Positions 1 through 7,382 are shown, counted from the stretch's first letter. The stretch is DNA of 7,793 bases from Oscillospiraceae bacterium (GCA_017415945.1 JAFQDR010000024.1:1-7793), one strand, 5' to 3'. Made by a program: numbers and translations. The notes: a model not told the origin generated them from the sequence alone.

Positions 1-332
1 AGGTCGGCCCCCTCAACAGACAGCAGTGCAGCAAGCTTTCCCTGCTCCCACGCGGCCGTCACTTCTGCGGCGTTGCGACAGTGAGCCATACGGTCTGCGT
101 TCAGTTCCAGCTGGGCTTGAAACAGTGCGTACATCTCCCGTGCCACGGAGAACATCCCACGCTCCGGTGCTTCCGCCGCATCCCAAAAGAAGGTGAAGAT
201 CTGGGCGTAGCTGTCAAAGCCGTGGGTTCTGTCCAAAGCAATGTGACCGCCGTTGGAGGCAAAGCCCTCCCCTGTGCAATAGCAGCGGTAGATCGTATCG
301 CAGTGACCGTCAAAATATGGAATCTTATGCAT
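1..332 (-). CDS. Membrane dipeptidase-type peptidase (family M19), N-terminal part, runs off the window
   Basis: Only the first 110 residues are inside the window; the gene continues past base 1. It starts MHKIPYFDGHCDTIYR. The H-x-D pair (His10, Asp12) in a DGHxD context is the N-terminal zinc-binding signature of renal/membrane dipeptidases (M19). Near the cut edge the segment LLSVEGAD (Glu107) matches the place where family members carry the metal-bridging glutamate. M19 enzymes are metal-dependent hydrolases of dipeptides, often including those with a C-terminal D-residue. No signal peptide is visible, so it is probably cytosolic. The ATG at 332 follows a GAGGG site that overlaps the dppF stop codon, with 7 nt spacing. 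Only 10 nt separate it from dppF, so it is almost surely the last known member of the dpp operon, cleaving imported peptides. The C-terminal zinc ligands cannot be checked here. Three cysteines (11, 17, 19) sit near the metal site. Confidence 0.88.
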   Translation of the reverse strand, partial: MHKIPYFDGHCDTIYRCYCTGEGFASNGGHIALDRTHGFDSYAQIFTFFWDAAEAPERGMFSVAREMYALFQAQLELNADRMAHCRNAAEVTAAWEQGKLAALLSVEGAD

Positions 333-342
333 GGCCTATCCC

Positions 343-1299
343 TCAATCATACAGATGGCAAGCCACCATACGCCCCTTTACCTCTCGCATTTCGGGCTCT
401 ACCCGAGCACACTGAGCGGTTGCGTAGGGGCAGCGGGTATGGAAGCGGCAGCCTGCGGGAGGATCCACGGGACTGGGCAGCTCCCCCGTCAGCAGCATAC
501 GAGCGCTGCGGCGCTGATGGGGGTCTGCCTTGGGGATAGCATCCAGCAGGAACTTGGTATAGGGGTGAAGGGGATCGTTATATATGGTCTCCGTATCCCC
601 CAGTTCACAGAGCTTCCCAAGGAACATGACACACACGCGGTCAGCAATAAAGCGTACCACAGAAAGGTCATGGCTGATGAACAGATAGGTCAGGCCAAAC
701 TGTTCCTTGATTTCCTTCATCAAATTCAAAATCTGATTCTGCACGGAAACGTCCAGCGCAGAAACAGGCTCATCACATACAATAAACGCAGGGTTCAGAG
801 CAATGGCACGGGCAATGCCGATACGCTGACGCTGGCCTCCCGAAAACTGGTGGGCATAGCGGTACAGATGCTCCTCCTGCAAGCCCACTGCCTTCAGCAG
901 CTCTACCACTCGCTCGGTGGTCGCTGCCGCATTGGGGCACACCTTATAGGTTTCAAGAGGCTCGGCAATGATATCCCGCACGGTCATACGGGGATCCAGA
1001 CAGGCGTAGGGATCCTGAAAGATCATCTGCATCTGACGGCGATAGGGCTTGAACCGCTTATGTTCCAGATTGTCAATACGGTCGCCGCGGAAGTACAGCT
1101 GGCCACCAACAGGTTCCACCAGACGAATCATGGACTTGCCCAGAGTGGATTTGCCGCAGCCGGACTCACCCACCAACGCCAAAATCTCGTTTTCCATGAC
1201 CTGCAGGGAAACATCCGACACGGCGGAAACGGTTTTCTTGCCCTTCAGCTTGTACTCTACCTTCAGGTTTTGTACGTCCAGCAATACATTATCTTCCAT
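343..1299 (-). CDS. dppF: Peptide ABC transporter ATP-binding protein, DppF/OppF type
   Basis: This 318-residue ATPase powers peptide import as one half of the DppD/DppF nucleotide-binding pair on the cytoplasmic face of the permease. Visible motifs are Walker A GESGCGKST (44-52), Q-loop MIFQDP (Gln95), signature FSGGQRQRI (152-160), Walker B FIVCDEP (172-178) and switch histidine His210. The C-terminal oligopeptide-transporter extension follows (about 235-318), with four cysteines at 284, 290, 297 and 314. All ATPase motifs are intact, so it should be active. The length is usual for the family. The ATG at 1299 lies 1 nt after the dppD stop codon. Its site AAAGGAGG lies within the last dppD codons, 6 nt before the ATG, so translation is probably coupled. 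Dpp and Opp ATPases cannot be told apart safely by eye; the symbol follows gene order. Confidence 0.95.
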   Translation of the reverse strand: MEDNVLLDVQNLKVEYKLKGKKTVSAVSDVSLQVMENEILALVGESGCGKSTLGKSMIRLVEPVGGQLYFRGDRIDNLEHKRFKPYRRQMQMIFQDPYACLDPRMTVRDIIAEPLETYKVCPNAAATTERVVELLKAVGLQEEHLYRYAHQFSGGQRQRIGIARAIALNPAFIVCDEPVSALDVSVQNQILNLMKEIKEQFGLTYLFISHDLSVVRFIADRVCVMFLGKLCELGDTETIYNDPLHPYTKFLLDAIPKADPHQRRSARMLLTGELPSPVDPPAGCRFHTRCPYATAQCARVEPEMREVKGRMVACHLYD

Positions 1300-1300
1300 G

Positions 1301-2269
1301 TCAGACCTCCTTTCCCAAATGGCAGCGCACCAGATGTCCCGGTGCTACCTCGATCAGCTTCTGATTTCTGTCGCAGCCCTTTGTGCACTGTCCGCAGCGC
1401 GGAGCAAAGGCACAGCCATCAGGCAGCTGCAGCAGATTGGGTACGGTACCGGGAATGGTTTCCAATACCGCGTTTTTGTCTTCCAGGGAGCGAACCGCAC
1501 CCATAAGCCCCTTGGTATAGGGATGGCGGGGATCGTCAAACAAGGTAAATGTATCCGCCTGCTCCACAATGCGGCCTGCGTACATGACATACACATAGTC
1601 GCATATTTCCGCAACCACACCCAGATTATGGGAAATCAGAATGATGCTGGTATCCACAGTGTCTCGGAGATTTTTCATCAGCTCCAAAATCTGTGCTTCC
1701 ACGGTTACGTCCAGTGCAGTGGTAGGCTCGTCGGCAATGAGCAGCTTGGGTCGGCAGATCATGGCCATGGCGATCATCACACGCTGACGGAGACCGCCCG
1801 ACAGCTCATGGGGATAGCAGTTGTATCGCTTCTCGGGCTCGGAGATGCCCACCTTCTCGAAAATACGAATGACTTCTTCCTTGGCTTCCTTCTTGGAGAT
1901 CTTGCGGTGCAGCAGGATAGCCTCACGAACCTGCTTGCCCACCTTCATGACGGGGTTCAGGCTGGTCATGGGCTCCTGAAAAATCATGGACAGCTCTTCC
2001 CCGCGGACGTTTGCCATTTCCTTTTCGGACAGGGTCAGCAGCTCCTTATCCATAAGCTTGATGCTGCCGCCCACGATCTCACCGGGGTACTTCAGCAGCC
2101 GCATAATGCTGCGGGCAGTCATGCTCTTGCCGCAGCCCGATTCCCCAACAATGCCCACAATGCTGCGGCGGGGAATCTGAATGCTCACATCGTTGACCGC
2201 CTTGATTTCCCCTCTTGCAGTGAAAAAGCTGGCGGACAGATGTTCCACTTGGAGTGTATTCTTTTCCAT
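1301..2269 (-). CDS. dppD: Peptide ABC transporter ATP-binding protein, DppD/OppD type
   Basis: This 322-residue ATPase is the partner of DppF. Motifs in order are Walker A GESGCGKS (42-49), Q-loop SMIFQEPMTSLNP (94-106, Gln98), signature LSGGLRQRV (156-164), Walker B LLIADEP (176-182) and switch His214. The phrase MIFQEPMTSLNPV and the signature LSGGLRQR are typical of the OppD/DppD branch rather than the OppF/DppF branch. The C-terminal extension carries cysteines 286, 292, 299 and 316 in the same spacing as DppF, plus an extra Cys295. Translation starts at ATG 2269 behind GGGAGGAT, 11 nt after the dppC stop codon. The gene sits in the standard dppBCDF order. The peptide size preferred by the transporter cannot be read from this subunit. 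Confidence 0.95.
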   Translation of the reverse strand: MEKNTLQVEHLSASFFTARGEIKAVNDVSIQIPRRSIVGIVGESGCGKSMTARSIMRLLKYPGEIVGGSIKLMDKELLTLSEKEMANVRGEELSMIFQEPMTSLNPVMKVGKQVREAILLHRKISKKEAKEEVIRIFEKVGISEPEKRYNCYPHELSGGLRQRVMIAMAMICRPKLLIADEPTTALDVTVEAQILELMKNLRDTVDTSIILISHNLGVVAEICDYVYVMYAGRIVEQADTFTLFDDPRHPYTKGLMGAVRSLEDKNAVLETIPGTVPNLLQLPDGCAFAPRCGQCTKGCDRNQKLIEVAPGHLVRCHLGKEV

Positions 2270-2280
2270 AGTATCCTCCC

Positions 2281-3165
2281 TCAGCGATTTTCCAGATGGG
2301 GATCCAATACGTCGCGCAGACCGTCCCCAAGGAAGTTAAAGGCCAGCACGATGATCATAATAGCCGCACTGGGCGCAAGGCTCAGCCACGGATTGGTGTA
2401 CAAATACTGTCTGCCCGCATTGACCATCAGCCCCCAGGATGCCATAGGCTTCTGGATGCCCAGCCCCAAAAAGCCCAGAGAGCTTTCGGACAGGATGGCG
2501 GAGGGAATATTCAGGGTAAACAGAACGATCAGGGACGGGATGCAGTTGGGCAGCACATGGCGCAGCATGATTTTTCCACGGCTGACACCGATAGAACGGG
2601 CGGCCTCCACATACTCCGTTTCCTTTAGCTTCAAGGTCTCCGCACGGACAATGCGGGCCACGCTTGCCCAGTTCACCAGAGCCAAGGCAAGGAAAATGTT
2701 TACGATGCCGTCACCTAAGGTATACATAATGACCATAGCCAGCAGCATAGAGGGAAAGGCCAGCATAATATCAGCCAAGCGCATGATGACCGTATCGGTC
2801 TTGCCGCCCAGATAGCCCGCCAGAATCCCCAGCAGGGCACCTGCAGCCATGGACAGAATCGTAGGCACCAGGCCTACCATCAAGGAGATACGGGCACCGT
2901 ACAGCAGACGGGTAAACACATCACGGCCAAGCTCATCGGTACCCAGCAGATGCTGTGCAGAGGGCTTTGCCAAGCGTCCCGTTTGGGTGATTTCTTCATA
3001 GGAATAGGGTGTCAGCACCGGAGCAAGAATCGCAGCCAACGCAAACACAAGAATGATGACCGCGCACAGCACAGCCACCTTATTTTCACGCCACAGACGG
3101 ATGCATACGGACTTGAAGCCGCGGCCATCCTCCATTACAACAGAGGTTTTTTCCATCGCTTCCAC
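2281..3165 (-). CDS. dppC: Peptide ABC transporter permease, DppC type
   Basis: This inner-membrane permease is one half of the DppB/DppC channel. A GTG start at 3165 gives 294 residues. It has a cytoplasmic N-terminus, a first membrane segment near 31-52, an extracytoplasmic stretch with the conserved HLLGTDELGRDVF (72-84), then a group of further membrane segments. The EAA coupling loop EYVEAARSIG to LPN (about 184-207) docks on the ATPases. The C-terminus FNFLGDGLRDVLDP is also characteristic of DppC/OppC. A GTG at 3171 would lengthen the protein by two residues and overlap the dppB stop as GTGA, but it is only 1 nt from the GGAGG site. The GTG at 3165 has the ideal 7 nt spacing and lies 2 nt past the dppB stop, so I chose it. 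An ATG at 3156 is 16 nt from the site and less likely. Confidence 0.94.
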   Translation of the reverse strand: MEAMEKTSVVMEDGRGFKSVCIRLWRENKVAVLCAVIILVFALAAILAPVLTPYSYEEITQTGRLAKPSAQHLLGTDELGRDVFTRLLYGARISLMVGLVPTILSMAAGALLGILAGYLGGKTDTVIMRLADIMLAFPSMLLAMVIMYTLGDGIVNIFLALALVNWASVARIVRAETLKLKETEYVEAARSIGVSRGKIMLRHVLPNCIPSLIVLFTLNIPSAILSESSLGFLGLGIQKPMASWGLMVNAGRQYLYTNPWLSLAPSAAIMIIVLAFNFLGDGLRDVLDPHLENR

Positions 3166-3167
3166 GG

Positions 3168-4094
3168 TCACACCTCCTTACGAATACGGGGATCCAGTAC
3201 ACTGTACAGACAGTCGGCAATGAGATTGCCAACAATGACGATAACAGTGGAAAACAGGATGGTCCCCTGCAGCAGCGGAATGTCTCGACCTTCAATGGCC
3301 TGCACCGCCAAGCGGCCGATGCCGTTGATGGAGAACACAGTCTCACAAATGACCGCACCCGACAGCAGACTGGACAGCTGCACCGCCATCATGGTGATAA
3401 CGGGCAGGATCGCGTTGCGCAGGGCATGGTTCACAATGACGTACAGCTGACGGTAGCCCTTAGCGCGGGCGGTATCGATATAGTCCTCCTGCAGCACTTC
3501 CATCAAGGTAGAGCGAGTCAAGCGGGCAATGCTGCCTGCGCTGTTCCAGCCCAGTGCGATGGCGGGCAGCACATAGCCGATCCAGCCTGTACCGCTTGAG
3601 TTAATGGGAAACCAGTCCAGCTTATAGGCCAGCAGGTACTGCAGCACCATAGCCACCATAAAGACAGGCACGGAAACCCCCAGCAGGGAAAAGCCCATAA
3701 AGGTATGGTCCAGAATACTGTTCTTCTTTACCGCCGCAATGATGCCGCACAGGATGCCCACGATCCATGCCACCAGAGCCGCAAACACAGCCAGACGGAC
3801 GGTATTGGGGAAGGCGGTACCGATGAGCTCGGATACAGGACGGTTTAGGGAATAGCTGGTGCCCAGATCACCCGTAAGCACACCCTTCAGATACATCCAA
3901 AACTGTACATAAAAGGGTTTGTCCAGACCCAGCTCCGCAGTCATGCGTTCGATGGCCTCGGGATTGGTATGCTCCCCCATCATGGTAATAATGGCGTTGC
4001 CGGGAATAATGCGCAGCATGAGAAAAACCAGCAGCGCCACACCAATCAAAATGAATACGGTCTGGAGGACTCGTTTCAAAATGTTGTTGATCAT
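3168..4094 (-). CDS. dppB: Peptide ABC transporter permease, DppB type
   Basis: This 308-residue permease forms the channel with DppC. It begins MINNILKRVLQTVFILIGVA, a first membrane helix (about 10-30), followed by RIIPGNA, the usual DppB/OppB junction. A periplasm-facing region includes ELGLDKPFYVQFWMYL and GDLGTSY (54-81). Further helices surround the EAA coupling loop EDYIDTARAKG to NAILP (203-231). It ends SVLDPRIRKE, the family's conserved tail. I chose ATG 4094, which has GGAG 8 nt upstream and starts at the usual N-terminus. A longer reading from GTG 4139 adds 15 residues but has no ribosome site and begins inside the loop of the hairpin at 4123-4165. The stop codon overlaps the dppC ribosome-site region, so the two permeases are probably translationally coupled. 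Confidence 0.95.
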   Translation of the reverse strand: MINNILKRVLQTVFILIGVALLVFLMLRIIPGNAIITMMGEHTNPEAIERMTAELGLDKPFYVQFWMYLKGVLTGDLGTSYSLNRPVSELIGTAFPNTVRLAVFAALVAWIVGILCGIIAAVKKNSILDHTFMGFSLLGVSVPVFMVAMVLQYLLAYKLDWFPINSSGTGWIGYVLPAIALGWNSAGSIARLTRSTLMEVLQEDYIDTARAKGYRQLYVIVNHALRNAILPVITMMAVQLSSLLSGAVICETVFSINGIGRLAVQAIEGRDIPLLQGTILFSTVIVIVGNLIADCLYSVLDPRIRKEV

Positions 4095-4122
4095 ATCAAA
4101 CACTCCAACTCTGACAGAAATA

Positions 4123-4165
4123 AAGCGCATAAGGGCCACCCATACGCGGATACCCTTATGCGCTT
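4123..4165 (-). terminator. Perfect 13-bp hairpin between dppA and dppB (leaky terminator or mRNA stabiliser)
   Basis: Bases 4123-4135 (AAGCGCATAAGGG) and 4153-4165 (CCCTTATGCGCTT) are exact inverted repeats with a 17-nt loop. On the transcribed strand the stem is followed by TATTTCTG, a weak T-rich tail. The hairpin lies 20 nt after the dppA stop and 28 nt before the dppB start. In binding-protein operons such intercistronic hairpins commonly cause partial termination or protect the upstream mRNA, raising binding protein over permease. That role is inferred here. Confidence 0.72.
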
Positions 4166-4185
4166 GCGTTTCATTTCATTAGCGT

Positions 4186-5802
4186 TTACTTCAGAGTAAC
4201 ATCCTTTGCGTAGAAGTTGCTGTAGCCTGCCCAGTAGGGAACAAAGTCAGCAACGCGTTCACCCAGAGCAAACAGGTGCATATTGCCAAACATGGGTACC
4301 CATGCAGCATCTTCGTTAACGATCTTTTCTTCCAGTGCCTGATATTCAGCCATACGTTCCGCATCATCAACGATGGTGGAAGCGGAAGCAACACGAGCCA
4401 TGATGGCTTCGTCAGCATAGTTCAAGCTGCGGATAGCAGTCTTTTCGGGGCTGCCGAAGAAGGTGTACATAATGTTTGCAGGGTCATTGTAGTCCATGGT
4501 CCAGGTTGCGATGAAGGAATCCATTGCGCCGCTCTTGCGGAGATCCAGCCAAGAGGATTCATCGTAGGTGGACAGAGTTACGTTGATGCCTGCTTCCTTC
4601 AGCTGCTGCTGTACCATCTGGTAGGTCAACTGGATATTGCTGTTTGCGGAAGAGTCCAGAGCCATTTCGAAGGTCACTTCCCCTTCTGCGTAGCCTGCTT
4701 CTGCCAGCAGAGCCTTAGCAGCTGCGGGGTCATAAGTGGGACGAGCCAGTTCTGCATTGCAGCCCCAAACACCCTGAGGAATGATGCCTGCCTGCGCCAC
4801 TGCATCGCCGCCGTAAATGGAGCTGATGATTGTGTCAACGTCAACGGACATCTGAACTGCCTTGCGTACGTTTACATCGGACAGGAATTCATTGTTTGCG
4901 TTCAGTGCGAAGTAAACCATACCCACACGAGAGCCGGAAATGATCTTGTCTGCGTACTGAGACTTGTAGGTGGAATCAACGATTGCGGAGTCAATGTTTT
5001 CCAGGTCGATGATGTCCAGTTCACCCTTCTGATACATCAGATTCTGGGTGGATGCATCGGGAATGATGCTGACGATCATCTTCTTAACGGAGGGAGCTTC
5101 GCCCCAGTAGTTTTCGTTTGCAACCAGAGTGTAGTGGTCATTGACTACCCATTCGGTTACGATGTAGGGACCGGTACCGATGGTTTCTGCGCAGTCGATG
5201 CCGAAGTTCTTAGCGGTTGCCATGGTTTCCTTGTCAACAACAGACATAGCGGGGCCGGTCAGTTCAGCAACAAAGCCTGCGTTTGCACCGTTCAGAGTAA
5301 TGGAGAAGTGCAGGTCGTCTTCCACAACAAAGCCTTCCAGAGAATCGGCTTCACCGTTCTTCAGTGCTTCGGAGCCCTTGACTTCCAGAGGAATGTCGTC
5401 ATTGACACCGCCTGCGGTCAGCAGACGTTCAAAGGTGTACTGCACGTCGGATGCAGTCAGTGCGCTGCCGTTGGAGAAGGTCACACCTTCACGGAGAGTG
5501 AAGCTGTAGGTCAGACCATCGGGAGACACAGAGTACTCGGTTGCCAGACTGGGCACGATCTCGGTGCTGCCGTCAGCCTGTACTTCAACTTCATACAGAC
5601 GATCGAACACATTCATGGGAATCATGTAGTTATCGGTAGTCTGTGCTACGTCCATGGTGTTGATATCGGTCAGAGCCGCTACACGCAGCAGACCTGCTTC
5701 CACCTGATCGGACACTTCATCGGTATTGCTGTCATTTCCGCCGCAGGCAGCCATGCTCATCATCATGACCAGAGCGAGGAAAAGTGCTGTCATCTTTTTC
5801 AT
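4186..5802 (-). CDS. dppA: Peptide-binding lipoprotein of the ABC transporter (SBP_bac_5, DppA/OppA family)
   Basis: This 538-residue extracytoplasmic protein captures peptides and hands them to DppBC. It starts MKKMTALFLALVMMMSMAAC: two lysines, a hydrophobic core and a lipobox ending in Cys20, followed by a polar linker, so it should be a lipid-anchored surface protein. Family-5 binding-protein features include SVSPDGLTYSFTLREGVTFS (91-110), the DVQYTFERL segment (119-127), GTGPYIVTEW (209-218), NYWGEAP (231-237), ELDIID (261-266), VRKAVQMSVD (312-321) and WTMDYNDPANIMYTFFG (434-450). The length is normal. Start ATG 5802 has TTGGAGGAT at 7 nt spacing and an excellent promoter just upstream. 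It is the first gene of the operon and separated from dppB by a hairpin. Some family members bind nickel, haem or signalling peptides instead. The downstream dipeptidase favours nutrient peptides. Confidence 0.95.
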   Translation of the reverse strand: MKKMTALFLALVMMMSMAACGGNDSNTDEVSDQVEAGLLRVAALTDINTMDVAQTTDNYMIPMNVFDRLYEVEVQADGSTEIVPSLATEYSVSPDGLTYSFTLREGVTFSNGSALTASDVQYTFERLLTAGGVNDDIPLEVKGSEALKNGEADSLEGFVVEDDLHFSITLNGANAGFVAELTGPAMSVVDKETMATAKNFGIDCAETIGTGPYIVTEWVVNDHYTLVANENYWGEAPSVKKMIVSIIPDASTQNLMYQKGELDIIDLENIDSAIVDSTYKSQYADKIISGSRVGMVYFALNANNEFLSDVNVRKAVQMSVDVDTIISSIYGGDAVAQAGIIPQGVWGCNAELARPTYDPAAAKALLAEAGYAEGEVTFEMALDSSANSNIQLTYQMVQQQLKEAGINVTLSTYDESSWLDLRKSGAMDSFIATWTMDYNDPANIMYTFFGSPEKTAIRSLNYADEAIMARVASASTIVDDAERMAEYQALEEKIVNEDAAWVPMFGNMHLFALGERVADFVPYWAGYSNFYAKDVTLK

Positions 5803-5825
5803 GGTTTATCCTCCAATTAAAAAAT

Positions 5826-5861
5826 TGACTCTATTATATACGGCAAATTCAATGATGTAAA
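5826..5861 (-). promoter_or_regulatory. Sigma-A-type promoter of the dpp operon
   Basis: Read on the minus strand, -35 TTTACA (5856-5861; five of six consensus bases) and -10 TATAAT (5833-5838; perfect) are separated by exactly 17 bp. The predicted start of transcription is near 5826, giving a leader of about 24 nt that contains the dppA ribosome site. A small palindrome CAATT-AAAA-AATTG (5814-5827) covers the predicted start point. Confidence 0.85.
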
Positions 5862-5873
5862 GAGTTAGTTTGA

Positions 5874-5890
5874 GAAATCGTACAGATTTC
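5874..5890. promoter_or_regulatory. Possible operator: dyad GAAATC-N5-GATTTC upstream of the dpp promoter
   Basis: Bases 5874-5879 (GAAATC) and 5885-5890 (GATTTC) form a perfect 6-bp inverted repeat around GTACA. Its near edge is 12 bp upstream of the -35 box, centred around -56 relative to the predicted start, a position used by activators. No regulator is encoded in the window, so its role is inference only. Confidence 0.3.
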
Positions 5891-5948
5891 GCTATATTCT
5901 ACCATATATTTTGGGCAAATTGCCGCCGTAGTCCCCAATATATGCAAC

Positions 5949-5977
5949 AAGCAGAGAGGATATGCTCCTCTCTGCTT
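5949..5977 (-). terminator. Hairpin downstream of the MATE gene, probable terminator
   Basis: Bases 5949-5960 (AAGCAGAGAGGA) and 5966-5977 (TCCTCTCTGCTT) form a perfect 12-bp stem with a 5-nt loop, 19 nt after the MATE stop codon. On the minus strand the downstream sequence GTTGCATATATT is only mildly T-rich, so termination may be incomplete or need a factor. It insulates the dpp promoter from upstream transcription. Confidence 0.65.
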
Positions 5978-5996
5978 ATCAAATATCACACAAAAT

Positions 5997-7382
5997 TCAG
6001 TCTGTCTTCAGGCTCATGCCTGTTTTGCGGAATACGCGGCGCAGCAGGAACAAACTTACTACCAAAGACATAACCTCTGCAATGGGCCATGCCCACCAGA
6101 TCATATTCACATCTCCGGACAGGCTCAGCAGGTAGATTGCAGGCAGCAGCACCACGATTTGACGTGCAATGGAGGTAAACAGACTATAGAACGCATAGCC
6201 GAAGGCCTGACAGACAGAGCCGCTGATAATGCAGATGCCTGCGGAAATAAAGGCCAAGCTAATGGTTTTCAGCGCGGGAACACCGATGGCCAGCATATCC
6301 TCGGAGGCATTGAACATACCAAGCAGCTGTGTGGGAATCAGGTTGAACGCAGCCATGCCCAAACCCATGATCGCCACAGCGGAAAGCATGGACAGTCTCA
6401 TGGTGCGATGGATGCGCTCCTTATTCCCCGCACCGTAGTTATAGGCAATGATGGGGACCATACCGCTGTTGAGACCAAAGATGGGCATAAAGATGAAGCT
6501 CTGGAGCTTAAAGTAAACACCGTACACCGCAACCGCAGTGGAGGAGAAGGCGATCAAAATGACGTTGAGAATGAAGGTCAGAATAGAGCCGACCGCACTC
6601 ATCAAAATACTGGGCACGGAAATGGTCAAAATCGCCTTGATCTTTTCCCAATCGGGCGCCATATCCTTCAGACGCAGAGTCAAATCCTTGTTCTTGGTCA
6701 GCAGCAGTACAAAGCCTAAAACCGCACCGAAAATCTGACCGATTATGGTCGCATAAGCCGCACCCGCAATACCGAAGGCAGGACAGCCAAGGAGACCAAA
6801 GATCATAATGGGGTCCAGAATGATGTTAATAATGGCACCGCTCAGCTGCAGCAGCATGGTGTACATGGTCTTGCCCACAGAGGCAAAGAGCTTTTCTTCC
6901 AAACAGGTAAAGAACAGACCAAAGCCCCCCGCACAAACAATGCGCAGATAGGTTGCACAGTCAGCGGCAATAGCCGCACCGTTGGGAGCGCTCATATCAA
7001 CCTGCGTTTTTGCAAAGGGTGCTGCAAAGAACAGACCGATGATAATAAACAGCACCGCAGAAATGGTGCTGAGCAGATACCCCTGCATAGCAAGGTGATT
7101 GGCCTTTTCCCGTTCCCCCATGCCCAGCATACGGGAGATCAGCGCACTGGCACCGATACCGATGCCCACAGCAATGGAGATCATCATATTCTGCACAGGG
7201 AATGCCAAGGATACCGCAGTTAATGCATCCTCGCTTAAACGGGCAACAAAAATGCTGTCGACTACATTATAAAGAGCTGTCACCATCATAGAAAACATCA
7301 TGGGAACAGCCATAGAAATCAGAAGCCGACCAACGGGCATTGTGCCCATACGGTCAGCACCTGCAGAAGGTTTCATAGACAT
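5997..7382 (-). CDS. MATE-family multidrug/cation antiporter
   Basis: This 461-residue inner-membrane protein has about twelve hydrophobic helices in two related halves, the full length for the family. MATE transporters export drugs or cationic metabolites in exchange for Na+ or H+. Diagnostic segments are MAVPMMFSMMVTALYNVVDS (24-43), the GIGIGASALISRMLG stretch (73-87), GAIINIILDPIMIFG (182-196) followed by GIAGAAYAT (204-212), and PIIAYNYGAGNKER (310-323). The half-repeat is seen in ALYNVVDSIFVARL against the corresponding helix in the second half (about 265-290). It resembles the MepA/NorM-like clostridial branch, but the substrate cannot be deduced. Start ATG 7382 follows TTGGAG at 11 nt; a second ATG at 7376 is farther from the site. 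No clear promoter lies immediately upstream; instead there is a long run of hairpins, suggesting a regulated or read-through leader. Confidence 0.94.
   Translation of the reverse strand: MSMKPSAGADRMGTMPVGRLLISMAVPMMFSMMVTALYNVVDSIFVARLSEDALTAVSLAFPVQNMMISIAVGIGIGASALISRMLGMGEREKANHLAMQGYLLSTISAVLFIIIGLFFAAPFAKTQVDMSAPNGAAIAADCATYLRIVCAGGFGLFFTCLEEKLFASVGKTMYTMLLQLSGAIINIILDPIMIFGLLGCPAFGIAGAAYATIIGQIFGAVLGFVLLLTKNKDLTLRLKDMAPDWEKIKAILTISVPSILMSAVGSILTFILNVILIAFSSTAVAVYGVYFKLQSFIFMPIFGLNSGMVPIIAYNYGAGNKERIHRTMRLSMLSAVAIMGLGMAAFNLIPTQLLGMFNASEDMLAIGVPALKTISLAFISAGICIISGSVCQAFGYAFYSLFTSIARQIVVLLPAIYLLSLSGDVNMIWWAWPIAEVMSLVVSLFLLRRVFRKTGMSLKTD

Noticed and set aside
331..1506. 391-codon plus-strand open frame opposite dppF
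   Set aside because: Antisense shadow of a well-conserved ATPase gene; no ribosome site or domain supports it.
1049..2815. 588-codon plus-strand open frame opposite the dppF start, dppD and part of dppC
   Set aside because: It spans several genes with intact Walker and EAA motifs on the other strand. Its composition reflects the antisense codon pattern of GC-rich third positions, with no recognisable domain.
4276..5820. 514-codon plus-strand open frame opposite dppA
   Set aside because: It is the mirror of dppA. It has no family resemblance, and the opposite strand has a lipobox, ribosome site, promoter and family-5 binding-protein motifs.
5814..5827. CodY-type box at the dpp transcription start
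   Set aside because: The small palindrome CAATT-AAAA-AATTG does not fit the CodY consensus well; it may simply be AT-rich leader sequence.
5870..6073. 67-codon plus-strand frame overlapping the end of the MATE gene
   Set aside because: Runs through the terminator hairpin and into MATE codons in antisense; no ribosome site or homology.
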